Assembly: GCA_019358875.1 (NCBI GenBank)
Contig: JAHHIF010000027.1
Span: forward strand, 32,002-96,001
DNA from: Symplocastrum torsivum CPER-KK1
GTDB lineage: Bacteria > Cyanobacteriota > Cyanobacteriia > Cyanobacteriales > Coleofasciculaceae
Direction of reading: 5' to 3'
Length of the DNA stretch: 64,000 nucleotides
This document shows, piece by piece, positions 48,746 to 58,298 of the stretch. The notes beneath the pieces are model-generated. The model was given only the letters and a program-made list of their open reading frames with translations, searched no databases and had not been told where the DNA came from. The translations under genes were made by a program, and so were the position numbers. Positions within the stretch are counted from its first letter, which is position 1, and every line of letters begins with the position of its first letter.

Positions 48746-51700
48746 GCAAGTCCAATCATGTTGGTATTTACCATTTACTGTTTCAACCCGATTTAGAGAT
48801 GCTATCGACAACACTTACAGAACAAAGCTTGGCCTACTGGAAACAACAACTAGCTGGCGCTCTTCCCGTGCTGGAGTTAGCTACCGATCGTCCGCGATCT
48901 GCGCTCCGCAATAGTGCAGAGCGATCGCCATTTCAGACCGGACAAGGTGCGAGGCAATCTCTAGAACTCCCCAAACCTTTAACCGAAGCGATCAAGGAGT
49001 TCTCGCAACAGGAAGGCAGTCCCTTGTTTGTAACGCTGCTGGCAGCGCTCAACATTTTGCTGTATCGGTACACAGGACAGGAAGACATCCTCGTCGGTTC
49101 TCCTGTTGGCGATCGCAACGGTGTAAACAGAGATGGGCTGATTGGCTCGTTTGTCAATGCTTTAGTTTTACGAACTAAGCTTTCAGGCAACCTTAGTTTT
49201 CGAGAACTGCAAGCTCAGGTACACGAGGTAACTTTAGAAGCCTCTGCTCACCAAGACTTACCCTTTGAAACGCTTTTAGAAGAACTACAGGCAGAACGTA
49301 ATTTGAATCATCACCCCTTGTTTCAGGTGATGTTCGTTTTCCAAGAGGCTTCAACACTATCTCTGACGCTGCCCAATCTGACTGTAAATTCTCCCCAAGT
49401 TGAGAGTCCGATAGCAGCGTTGGATTTAACCCTTGTTTTAAAAGAAACATCACAAGGCATTAGTGGTTGGTTTGAATACAATGCTGATTTATTTGATGCA
49501 GCAACAATTACTAGAATGACGGGTCATTTCCAGACCTTGCTAGAGGGTATTCTTGGGAACCCCGACACTCGCGTTTCGGATTTACCCCTCTTAACAGCCG
49601 CAGAACGATATCAATTGCTAGTGGAGTGGAATAACACTCAGGCAGATTACCCTAAACAGACCTGCATTCATCAACTATTTGAAGAATTGGTAGAGCGGAC
49701 ACCAGATGCCGTAGCAGTAGTCTTTGAAGACCAGCAGTTGACCTATCGGGAACTCAACAGTAGGGCGAATCAACTGGCACACTACCTACAAGGATTGGGA
49801 GTAAAACCCGACGTGCTGGTAGCAATCTCTGTAGAGCGCTCTATAGAAATGGTTGTAGGCTTTCTGGGCATCCTCAAGGCAGGTGGAGCTTATGTTCCTC
49901 TAGACCCGTCCTATCCCCACGAGCGTCGAGCTTATAAGCTCCAAGACTCCCAAACACCAGTGATTTTAACCCAAGAGCGGCTAGTCGCCTCTCTGCCCGA
50001 TCACAAAGCTTCAGTGATTTGCTTAGATGCGGATTGGGAAGTGATTGCCCAACAAAGTTCAGAAAACCCAATCAGCGAGACAACGGTTCAGAATCTCGCC
50101 TATGTCATCTACACCTCCGGTTCTACGGGAAAACCGAAGGGAGTGATGATTACTCATCAAGGAATGGTGAACCATAGTGTAGCGATCGCCAAGCAGTTTG
50201 ACCTCAAAAACAGCGATCACGTTCTGCAATTTTCGAGCATGAGTTTCGATATTATCATCGAGGAACTCTTTCCAGCTTTGCTCAGCGGCGCTAGAGTTAT
50301 CTTCCGCACGGAAGAAATGCTTTCTTCTACAGCGAGTTTCTTACAGTTCGTTGAACGAGAGCAAGTCTCCATTTTGAACCTTCCAACTGCCTTCTGGCAT
50401 GAGCTGGTGAACGGGATGTCTCTACTGAAACAACCTATGCCTACCAGCGTCCGTTTAGTCGTTGTCGGTGGGGAAAAAGCTTCACGTTCTGCCTATTCAA
50501 CCTGGTTACAACTCGTTGGGGAGTATCCCCGTTGGCTAAATACTTATGGACCCACTGAAACTACAGTAACGGCAACGGTCTATGATCCACTTGCCGCTCC
50601 AGAAACCGACCACGCTAGGACAGACATACCAATTGGTCGTCCGATAGCTAACGTTCAAGCCTACATCCTCGATCAACAACTACAGCCTGTCCCAATAGGG
50701 ATGCCTGGTGAACTCTATATTGGTGGTGCTGGTCTAGGTCGGGGTTATCTCAACCGTCCCGATTTGACGGCTGATAAATTCATCCCCAATCCCTTCAGTA
50801 ATGAACCCAATGCACGCCTCTACAAGACTGGAGATAAAGTGCGCTATCTACCGGACGGCAATATTGAATTTATCGGTCGCATTGACTTTCAAGTAAAAAT
50901 CCGTGGCTTTCGCATTGAGCTTGGAGAAATTGAAGCTGTACTCGAACAACACCCAGCCGTGCAGCAAGCCGTTGTGATTGCCCGTGAGGATGTGCCAGGG
51001 AATAAGCGCCTAGTGGCTTATTTCGTTGCCCAACCGGAGCAGACGTTTACCAGTAGTGAACTGCGCCAATTTGTCAAACAGAAACTGCCTGACTACATGG
51101 TGCCTTCTACCTGTGTACAGATGGACACTTTACCTCTAACTCCCAATGATAAAGTAGACCGTCGCGCTCTTCCTGCTCCCGATCTGACGCGGCAAGAATC
51201 CAGTGAAGCCTTTGTCGCTCCTCGCGATGAGTTAGAGCTACAACTGACCAAAATTTGGGAACAAGTTTTGGGTATCCAACCGATTGGCATCCAGGACAAC
51301 ATATTTGAATTGGGAGTACATTCCTTACTGGCGGCACGCTTAGCTAACCAAATCGAGCAAACCTTCAAAAAGAACCTGCCCCTTACCACAATCTTCCAAG
51401 CCCCTACCATCAAGCAATTGGCGCATATTCTCCGCCAAGAAGCTTGGTCAGCCCCTTGCTCATCACTGGTCGTTATTCAACCGGGCGCTGCCAAGCCACC
51501 CCTATTCTGTATCCATGTACTTGGTGAAGGTCTCAGCTTCTACCGCCCTCTAGCCCGTTATCTAGGTCGAGAACAACCTCTGTATGGACTTTCCGCACAA
51601 ATCTTAGATGAACACCAAGCTCCCCCCAATCAGATTGAAGAGTTAGCCGCTTACTACATCAAAGAAATGCAAGCTCTCCAGCCGGAAGGGCCATATTATC

Positions 51701-52302
51701 TAGCTGGTGTCTCATTTGGCGGTCAGGTCGCCTTCGAGATAGCGCGGCAGTTGACGGCGCAAGGGCAAGCAGTAGGACTGGTAGCTTTGTTAGATTCCTA
51801 CAGCCCAGGAGAACCTGAAGGATTGTCACAGCTTAAGCAGGTTTCTGTCCATATCAGTAACTTTTTCCAATCCGGACCTGCCTACATTGTGAAGAAGGTG
51901 AAAACCAAGATTGAGGAACTGACCAACCGTTTCCAGTTGATTTCGTGCAAGTTCTATCAGTGGAGTGGGCGTCCCTTGCCTCAAACCCTCCGACTCTTGA
52001 TGATTCTTGAGGAGAACAGGCAGGCAGGAGAAAAGTATGTACCGCAAGTTTATTCCGGTCAAGTTACCCTCTTCCGCTCGACTGATGACCAAAAGTACTT
52101 TTCTCGCGCTTACCTGGAGTCTGGATATGGCTGGCAAGATTTAGCGGCAGGAGGGGTGGAGATCCATGATATTCCTGGAGACCACCTCGGCATCTTAGCG
52201 GAACCCAATGTACAGGTACTGGGTGAAAAACTCAGTAAATGCTTGGAGCAGGAACAGTTAACTACTTGGACAGGAATATTTACACAGATAGATAATTGCT
52301 AG
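48718..52302 (+). CDS. Single-module NRPS: partial C, A, T and TE domains
   Basis: 1194 residues from a GTG at 48718; homology starts only at about residue 37 (LAYWKQQLAGALPVLELATD), the middle of a condensation domain. The first half of C, with the HHxxxDG catalytic motif, is missing. Next is a complete adenylation domain (LTYRELNSRANQLA, VIYTSGSTGKPKGVM, LNTYGPTETTV, YKTGDKVRYLPDGNIEFIGR, NDKVDRRALP), then a carrier domain with Ser869 in ELGVHSLLAARL (usually ELGGHSL), then a type I thioesterase with Ser999 in GVSFGGQ and a late His in PGDHLGIL. Such a unit could activate one amino acid and release it or a short product, but no functional condensation is expected. An upstream partner gene may have been lost. 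Confidence 0.93.
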   Translation: MWFGERKPVSKSNHVGIYHLLFQPDLEMLSTTLTEQSLAYWKQQLAGALPVLELATDRPRSALRNSAERSPFQTGQGARQSLELPKPLTEAIKEFSQQEGSPLFVTLLAALNILLYRYTGQEDILVGSPVGDRNGVNRDGLIGSFVNALVLRTKLSGNLSFRELQAQVHEVTLEASAHQDLPFETLLEELQAERNLNHHPLFQVMFVFQEASTLSLTLPNLTVNSPQVESPIAALDLTLVLKETSQGISGWFEYNADLFDAATITRMTGHFQTLLEGILGNPDTRVSDLPLLTAAERYQLLVEWNNTQADYPKQTCIHQLFEELVERTPDAVAVVFEDQQLTYRELNSRANQLAHYLQGLGVKPDVLVAISVERSIEMVVGFLGILKAGGAYVPLDPSYPHERRAYKLQDSQTPVILTQERLVASLPDHKASVICLDADWEVIAQQSSENPISETTVQNLAYVIYTSGSTGKPKGVMITHQGMVNHSVAIAKQFDLKNSDHVLQFSSMSFDIIIEELFPALLSGARVIFRTEEMLSSTASFLQFVEREQVSILNLPTAFWHELVNGMSLLKQPMPTSVRLVVVGGEKASRSAYSTWLQLVGEYPRWLNTYGPTETTVTATVYDPLAAPETDHARTDIPIGRPIANVQAYILDQQLQPVPIGMPGELYIGGAGLGRGYLNRPDLTADKFIPNPFSNEPNARLYKTGDKVRYLPDGNIEFIGRIDFQVKIRGFRIELGEIEAVLEQHPAVQQAVVIAREDVPGNKRLVAYFVAQPEQTFTSSELRQFVKQKLPDYMVPSTCVQMDTLPLTPNDKVDRRALPAPDLTRQESSEAFVAPRDELELQLTKIWEQVLGIQPIGIQDNIFELGVHSLLAARLANQIEQTFKKNLPLTTIFQAPTIKQLAHILRQEAWSAPCSSLVVIQPGAAKPPLFCIHVLGEGLSFYRPLARYLGREQPLYGLSAQILDEHQAPPNQIEELAAYYIKEMQALQPEGPYYLAGVSFGGQVAFEIARQLTAQGQAVGLVALLDSYSPGEPEGLSQLKQVSVHISNFFQSGPAYIVKKVKTKIEELTNRFQLISCKFYQWSGRPLPQTLRLLMILEENRQAGEKYVPQVYSGQVTLFRSTDDQKYFSRAYLESGYGWQDLAAGGVEIHDIPGDHLGILAEPNVQVLGEKLSKCLEQEQLTTWTGIFTQIDNC

Positions 52303-52608
52303 CAGAGGATTTTAGTCTGTATTTTGTGTAATTAATTTTGTCTGACTACTTAGCTCAACCTCATCAAGCTAGTGCAGCGCGGCAGAAATAACCCGCCAGA
52401 TTACGAATGGGTAAACGCCTTACACTCAAAGGTTTTTCATTTTTGATGCGTGGGGTTGGGAGCAACCCTCTCAGCTTCAGTAACGCCTTGACTTCCAAGG
52501 GAGCGGCACTAGTTCCAAGTAATATCAAATCTAGTTTGTTACTTTAAAGAGGCCCCTCTAATCGCATCTTTGACTGCGGCTGTGTGACCTCTATTTTCTT
52601 AATGGACG
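52303..52608. other. Intergenic gap after the NRPS
   Basis: The first 90 bp contain sequence related to the thioesterase remnant upstream of the NRPS, notably TTAGCTCAACCTCATCAAGC at about 52348-52368. No gene or clear terminator was seen in the rest. Confidence 0.45.
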
Positions 52609-52920
52609 ATGGACGTTGAAACTCCCAAGTTATGTAAAGAGAGACTAGTGTGTCAGAGCCGTAGTTGCCGCAAGCAGGGGGCAGCAGCCGTTTTAGCAGC
52701 TTTTCAAGCCTTGCCAGTGACCCATGTCACAATAGTAGGTAGCAGTTGTCTGGGACAATGCGATTGCGGCCCGATGGTTCTAGTGACGCCTGAAGAAATT
52801 TGGTACAGTGGAGTCCACGCCAGTGAAGTCACTGCGGTGGTCGAACGCCACCTAAAAGGTGGGCATCCTGTGGTGTCTATGCTCTATCCTAAATATCATC
52901 GGTCAACTCGGCAGTCCTAA
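52609..52920 (+). CDS. Thioredoxin-like [2Fe-2S] ferredoxin family protein
   Basis: 103 residues. Cysteines follow the layout LVCQSRSCRKQGA and SSCLGQCDCGPMV, the pattern of thioredoxin-fold [2Fe-2S] ferredoxins (Cys15, Cys20, then Cys47/51/53). WYSGVHASEVTAVVERHLKGGHPV is the usual C-terminal helix region of this family. It probably passes electrons in the cytoplasm; the partner is unknown. Two extra cysteines nearby (Cys9, Cys53) make the exact ligand set uncertain. The gene stands alone between the NRPS and the histidine kinase. Confidence 0.9.
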   Translation: MDVETPKLCKERLVCQSRSCRKQGAAAVLAAFQALPVTHVTIVGSSCLGQCDCGPMVLVTPEEIWYSGVHASEVTAVVERHLKGGHPVVSMLYPKYHRSTRQS

Positions 52921-53119
52921 TCTACTGACCGACCCTAGGTGCGGAAATTATTTCTCGTACAGGAAGTGCGGTCACTTTGTGACTGGGCAAGAATGAGCCT
53001 GATACAACTTCAGTGGGTGCATTGTTAAGAAATGTTGAGTAGGGCTTGCGCTAAACTCAGTTAAGCCCATTTGAGTTTAACTGAGTAACAAACCCTAAAT
53101 ATCCTTAGCAAACTGCCAA

Positions 53120-56100
53120 TTGTTGTTACGCTTTATGCAATACCTGGATAAGAGTGACACCCGACTGAAGCTAGCACTACAGGTCACGAATACTGGCATG
53201 TGGGAGTGGGATATACGGACGGGTCAAGTTGCCTTGTCTGAAAATATTGACCAACTCTTTGGTATAGCTCCCGAAACACTTAAAGGAACGTACAAAAGCT
53301 TACTGAAGCTAATTTATTTCGCCGATCGCCGAGCTGTGACTCAAGCGATCGCACGTTCCATTAAAGAACAAGTTGACTGTGATATAGACTTTCGCATCAC
53401 TTGCCCTGATGGAAGTATTCATCGGCTAGCAACACAAGCACGAGTGTATTACGACGAACGCTCCCATCCCATCAAGATGACTGGAGTTTGTCGGGACATT
53501 ACCAGGGAGAGGATTACGGGTGAGAGCTTGCCGGGAACAAGGTTTGAGGGCAAGAGTTCTGACAAAAAGACTTGGAACAACAGCGAGAAGCAGGAAATCC
53601 CAGTTTCGTGTGTACTCATCTCCCATCACATAGAAAGCAGTGAGACTGAGCTAATTTCTACGCTTACCCATGACACCACGCCAGCGAAACAAGCAGAGGA
53701 AGCGCGGGCGCGGAGTGAAGCCAAATGGCGATCGCTAATTCAAAACTCCTCTGACCTCATTACAATCTTGTCAGCGGACGGGACTATCCTCTACGAAAGC
53801 CCTGCGATTGAACGCATCCTCGGTTACTCGCCTGAAGAATTAATTGGGCAACCTGTCTTAAAGTACATTGCCCCACAAGACACAGAAGCAATCACAGAGG
53901 CAATCGACAAGTCAGTGGTAGTGGGTCATGGAGTCACCTTAGTCTCAAACATGGTATTCCGTTGTCTGCGAAAAGATGGGTCTTGGTGTTTCTTAGAAGC
54001 ATCCAGCACCAACCTCCTAGCAGATGAAGCCGTTGGTGGCATTGTGATCAACTTTCGTGATGTTACAGAGCGCCTCAAAGTTCAGGAAGCACTGCGGCAA
54101 AGTGAAGTGCGTTTCCGAGCCATCTTTGAAGGGGCAGCGTTAGGGATTGCCTTATGTGACCCCTCAGGAGAGCTATTAACCAGCAATCCCGCTATGCAAA
54201 AACTGTTTGGCTATACCGAGATTGAGCTACGCCAGCGAACGATTACCCATCCAGACGATGTTGCGGCTGACTTCAACTTGTACCAAGCTTTACTAGCCGA
54301 TTCTATTTCCTCTTATCAGTTAGAGAAACGCTACTTCCACAAAAGCGGCAACTTAGTCTGGGGACGGCTGACGGTTTCGCTTGTCCGAGATAAGGCAAGA
54401 AAACCACTGTTTGTTGTAACAATGGTTGAAGACATCACAGCAGCTAAGCAAACAGAAGCTGAACTCTTGCGGATTAGCAAAGCGGTTGAGAATGCAAGCG
54501 ATGCGATTGGCATCACTGACTCGATGGGTTCAAGGCTCATCTACCTCAACGCTGCTTTTTGCCAGATGTTTGGCTATACGCTAGAGCAGTTGAATGCTAG
54601 GGGGGGGTCTTTTTGCCTCTTCCCCAACCCCAAAGTCATGCACGAGGTATCTGCCATCACGATTAGTGGTCATTCGTGGCAAGGCGAAGTAGAGATGATC
54701 ACCAGTAGTGGAATTGTTAAGCAGATTGCTCTACGCACAGATGCCATTAAAGATGTAGCAGGTGAGGTAGTAGGCACCATCGCTATTCATACTGATATTA
54801 CAGAACGCAAGCAGGCAGAAGCCGCCTTGCGACGTTCCTACTACCGTGCTGAATTAATCAAACAAATCACAACCGAGATTCGTTCCTCACTTGACCTCCA
54901 GCAGATTTTCCAAACTACCGTGGCGCGAGTAGGACAAGTCCTACAAACCAACCGCTGCATGATTTACCTCTATCAAGACACACCCCAACCCCAGCTACCA
55001 CTTGTTGCGGAGTATTTGGAATCTGGGTATTCCTCCCTCCACGGTTTTACCGGGTCAGTGCAGGGAAATCTTTATGCGGAACGAGTGCTGGCAACCGATC
55101 AAGCGATCGCTTTTACCAATGTCTACACAGAACCGTCACTAACCACTGCCCTAGATTGGTATCGGGAAAAGAATATCAAATCAATGGTCTGCATTCGTAC
55201 CTCTTATCAAGGCAAACCCAATGGTGTACTGAGCCTACATCAATGTGATTCCTACCGTAACTGGCTAAGCAGCGAGATTGAGTTAATCGAAGCCGTTGCC
55301 GCTCAAGTTGGCATTGCTGTAGCTCAAGCTAGTCTTTTGGACAAAGAAACACAGACAGCTGCACAACTTGCTGAACAAAACACAGCCCTCCAGTTGTCTG
55401 AAGCGCGTGCCAATACCAAAGCCACAGAACTAGAGCAAGCCTTAGAGGAATTGCAACGTACTCAAGCTCAATTGGTGCAAACCGAAAAAATGTCCAGCTT
55501 AGGTGAGTTAGTTGCTGGTGTGGCGCACGAAATTAATAATCCCGTTAGCTTTATTACTGGCAATATCAACTATGCCTGTGAGTACATCCAGGATTTACTT
55601 CAAGTTGTTAACCTTTATCAGCAGCATTATCCCGAACCCGTTGCAGTGATTCAAGACGAGGTTGAGGAGGTCGATCTTGAGTTTGTTATTAAAGACCTCC
55701 CGAACCTAATGCGGTCAATGAAAGTTGGCGCTGACCGCCTTCACGAAATTGTACTTTCATTGCGGAACTTCTCAAGGCTAGATGAAGCCGAAATGAAGCC
55801 AGTTGATATTCACGAAGGCATTGATAGCACTTTACTTATTTTAAAGAATCGTTTGAAAGCTAAGGGAGAAAGCCCAGAAATTCAGGTTATTAAAGAGTAC
55901 GGAGTACTGCCTTTAGTGGAGTGTTACGCAGGGCAGCTAAACCAAGTATTTATGAATTTGATTAGTAATGCGATCGATGCCTTGGAAAGTAAGGGAGAAG
56001 AAAAAGACAACAGTTTTCAACCGAACTGTAAAAAAAATCAACAAGTCAATCAGTCTCTTCCCACTGCACCCACAATCAAGATTTCTACTGAAGCTAATAG

Positions 56101-56350
56101 CCATAACTGGGTAGTAATTCGGATTGTTGATAATGGTGTAGGGATGACGGAGGAAGTACAACAAAAGCTGTTTGACCCATTCTTTACGACCAAGCCTTTG
56201 GGTAAAGGTACGGGTTTAGGATTATCAATCAGCTATCAAATTATTGTTGAAAAACACGGTGGGAAATTGCAGTGCATTTCTAAACTAGGCCAAGGTACTC
56301 AGTTTATTATTAGGATTCCAATGCGACATCCTGACAAAGAAATGGTTTAA
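53120..56350 (+). CDS. Multi-PAS/GAF hybrid-type sensor histidine kinase
   Basis: 1076 residues (a start at Met6, 53135, is also possible). Domains in order: PAS1 (about 12-130; TGMWEWDIRTG), a 70-residue linker, PAS2 (~200-320; SSDLITILSADGTILYESP), PAS3 (~325-445), PAS4 (~450-565), GAF (~590-735; LQTNRCMIYLYQD), a coiled coil, then the kinase core. The phosphorylated His803 is in ELVAGVAHEINNPVSFITG. ATP-binding boxes are NLISNAIDALE (N), IRIVDNGVGM (G1) and GTGLGLSISYQII (G2). There are no membrane helices, so it senses something in the cytoplasm. No response regulator is adjacent. HEINNP-type kinases of this subgroup are common in cyanobacteria. Confidence 0.96.
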   Translation: MLLRFMQYLDKSDTRLKLALQVTNTGMWEWDIRTGQVALSENIDQLFGIAPETLKGTYKSLLKLIYFADRRAVTQAIARSIKEQVDCDIDFRITCPDGSIHRLATQARVYYDERSHPIKMTGVCRDITRERITGESLPGTRFEGKSSDKKTWNNSEKQEIPVSCVLISHHIESSETELISTLTHDTTPAKQAEEARARSEAKWRSLIQNSSDLITILSADGTILYESPAIERILGYSPEELIGQPVLKYIAPQDTEAITEAIDKSVVVGHGVTLVSNMVFRCLRKDGSWCFLEASSTNLLADEAVGGIVINFRDVTERLKVQEALRQSEVRFRAIFEGAALGIALCDPSGELLTSNPAMQKLFGYTEIELRQRTITHPDDVAADFNLYQALLADSISSYQLEKRYFHKSGNLVWGRLTVSLVRDKARKPLFVVTMVEDITAAKQTEAELLRISKAVENASDAIGITDSMGSRLIYLNAAFCQMFGYTLEQLNARGGSFCLFPNPKVMHEVSAITISGHSWQGEVEMITSSGIVKQIALRTDAIKDVAGEVVGTIAIHTDITERKQAEAALRRSYYRAELIKQITTEIRSSLDLQQIFQTTVARVGQVLQTNRCMIYLYQDTPQPQLPLVAEYLESGYSSLHGFTGSVQGNLYAERVLATDQAIAFTNVYTEPSLTTALDWYREKNIKSMVCIRTSYQGKPNGVLSLHQCDSYRNWLSSEIELIEAVAAQVGIAVAQASLLDKETQTAAQLAEQNTALQLSEARANTKATELEQALEELQRTQAQLVQTEKMSSLGELVAGVAHEINNPVSFITGNINYACEYIQDLLQVVNLYQQHYPEPVAVIQDEVEEVDLEFVIKDLPNLMRSMKVGADRLHEIVLSLRNFSRLDEAEMKPVDIHEGIDSTLLILKNRLKAKGESPEIQVIKEYGVLPLVECYAGQLNQVFMNLISNAIDALESKGEEKDNSFQPNCKKNQQVNQSLPTAPTIKISTEANSHNWVVIRIVDNGVGMTEEVQQKLFDPFFTTKPLGKGTGLGLSISYQIIVEKHGGKLQCISKLGQGTQFIIRIPMRHPDKEMV

Positions 56351-56476
56351 GAACACTTAAACCATCATCCAGTTCAAGCCCTCTGCTTACCCAGTACGTT
56401 TTTATAAGACTATCGGGACAGGAAGTGCAAAAATCAAACAAATCAGGGAGCAGTTTCGGCTTGCAATCATAAGGGC

Positions 56477-57544
56477 TTACTGATACTCATGGGTTAAGAA
56501 CGGGACATCAACAATTTCACCAGCCACCTCTCCGACTTGGACTTGTAAACCTTTGCCACCGACTTTTGATCGAATGTAGGCGAGTCCAAACGTTCCTTTG
56601 TCAGTTTGTGTGAGACTGGTTAGCTTACCAACTTTTTCTTCTCCTAGCATGACTACCGTTCCCGGTTCAACGGGTGCTTCTAGGCGAATGCCCCAAAGTT
56701 GCTGCTTAACGCCTTTGTAAGTATTTAAACGGGCAATCGTTTCTTGCCCAATGTAGCAACCTTTTTCAAACGAAATAGTCTGCCACAAACCAGCTTCTAG
56801 AGGATTGTAATCTTCTGTCAGTTCATAGTCGGGAGTCGGACGTCCTTGTTCAATTCGCAATTGCTGCCAAACGCGATCGCCCATTGGTACTGCGCCTGCT
56901 ACTGTTAGGGTTTGCCAGAGTTTCGCTGCGTCACTAACAGGGACAATCAGTGTATATCCGGGTAAGGCTAAACCACTTCCTACAGCAATATGCGCTTTAA
57001 TTTCACCTAACATTACTGACTGGTGACTGCCATACGCTTCACCAATAGATAACTCAACACCCAACGTTTGCAACAAGCGATCGCTTTGGGGTCCAATTAA
57101 GCTAAAGGTTGCACTCTCGCTGGACACATCTGCCAATTCCACCCGATCCATTGGGAAAATAAAACGGTCTAGCCACTCCATCAGATATTGACGCCGATTT
57201 GGAGAAACTAGCAGCAATACCGAGTCTTCCATCACATAAGCCGTTGCTAAATCAATAGTACGGGCTGTAGGCGTTACAAAAACGGTGTCACAACCCTCCC
57301 CTGGCTTCAGGGATTGGAAGTCATTCGTACTTTGGTTGTGTAAGTAGCGCAGTCGGTCATCATCCGAAATTTTCAGTCGTCCCCAGTGAGACAAATCAGC
57401 TAAAGCAACTCCCTGACGCGCCGCCTGAATTGCGGCGGCATCATTACCGAAACTTGCTGGAACCATTTCCTCCGCAACTGGTTCAAAAGTTGCCCCAGCC
57501 TCACGCTGGATATCATCTAAGTCTTGAATCATTCTCGTGTCCAT
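56477..57544 (-). CDS. ygfZ: Folate-binding protein YgfZ (GcvT-like)
   Basis: The frame is open to 57664 but would overlap the upstream gene; I choose the ATG at 57544 (MDTRMIQDLDDIQ), about 355 residues, near normal for cyanobacterial YgfZ. Key parts: ALADLSHWGRLKISDDDRLRY at the start, LRIEQGRPTPDYELTEDYNP, and FEKGCYIGQETIARL, the KGC(Y/F)xGQE signature. YgfZ uses tetrahydrofolate in repair and assembly of iron-sulfur proteins. The upstream hypothetical gene (stop 57595) is on the same strand and may be co-transcribed. A start at Met5 (57532) cannot be excluded. Confidence 0.92.
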   Translation of the reverse strand: MDTRMIQDLDDIQREAGATFEPVAEEMVPASFGNDAAAIQAARQGVALADLSHWGRLKISDDDRLRYLHNQSTNDFQSLKPGEGCDTVFVTPTARTIDLATAYVMEDSVLLLVSPNRRQYLMEWLDRFIFPMDRVELADVSSESATFSLIGPQSDRLLQTLGVELSIGEAYGSHQSVMLGEIKAHIAVGSGLALPGYTLIVPVSDAAKLWQTLTVAGAVPMGDRVWQQLRIEQGRPTPDYELTEDYNPLEAGLWQTISFEKGCYIGQETIARLNTYKGVKQQLWGIRLEAPVEPGTVVMLGEEKVGKLTSLTQTDKGTFGLAYIRSKVGGKGLQVQVGEVAGEIVDVPFLTHEYQ

Positions 57545-57594
57545 TCCCTTCAATTTGCGATCGTTCTCTGAAAGCGTCTCTATGTCGCTGTTTC

Positions 57595-57978
57595 TCATAC
57601 AGCCGATAAATCTGCAAAAACTTGTGCCACTAACTGCTGTGCCTTGGTATCTAGACACTGCCAATCCACATCACCCGTTTCATCAATCAGTGTTGTATCA
57701 ATTTCGACTTCCTGGCTTTCTAGTTCAGAGTGTACAGGTTTGTAGTTGCGAAAACAGACTTGAAAACAAAGTTCCCACAAATCGACGCATATTGAAGTAT
57801 CTTGCTTTTCCAAACACAACTGATAGCCTGGTATCGGAGTTTGAATGTCTTTGTAAGTTGCCTTCCAAGTCGTATCTTCCAGTTGTTTGCGAACTTGATC
57901 GACGATACGGATTAAAGCGGGTTGCATTAGCAGTTCTGCCTGTTCCCATGCGACAGTATTTTTAAATTTGGGTTTCAT
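57595..57978 (-). CDS. Conserved cyanobacterial hypothetical protein
   Basis: 127 residues: KPKFKNTVAWEQAELLMQPA opens it, followed by a helix VDQVRKQLEDTTWKATYKD, a strand region GYQLCLEK-x-x-x-SICVDLWELCFQVCF, and acidic ETGDVDWQCLDTKAQQLVAQ. Four cysteines are spread along the chain. No known domain is recognised, and no signal or membrane segment is present. Its place directly before ygfZ, 50 bp apart on the same strand, suggests co-expression and perhaps a link to iron-sulfur cluster work, but that is only context. Confidence 0.75.
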   Translation of the reverse strand: MKPKFKNTVAWEQAELLMQPALIRIVDQVRKQLEDTTWKATYKDIQTPIPGYQLCLEKQDTSICVDLWELCFQVCFRNYKPVHSELESQEVEIDTTLIDETGDVDWQCLDTKAQQLVAQVFADLSAV

Positions 57979-58298
57979 AAATGAACTTAAAAACGTTTTA
58001 CTAGGGGCAAAATTATTATGATGAACTCTAAAAGTGGAATCTGTTCAACGACTAGGATAGAGGTTTACGAACCTGTATTTGCCTGGTCGATGAAGTGTTG
58101 AGAATCATGAAGACTTAGCTTGTGCGATCGCATCATCTAGCACACTCCGTAGGCGCACTGATCAACCGAGGCAAAAGAGTTACAGCGCTTCCAGCCGCGA
58201 AATGTAGCATCAAAAAAGAAAATTGGCACAATCCTGGCATACATTCCCGGTCAGCGTATGTAAATATTGTCAAATGAATTCTTGAGCGCATCCTTCCT
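57979..58298. other. Divergent intergenic region
   Basis: 320 bp between the hypothetical gene (minus) and the SH3b kinase (plus). No coding frame or hairpin is convincing. Both promoters must be here. Confidence 0.4.
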
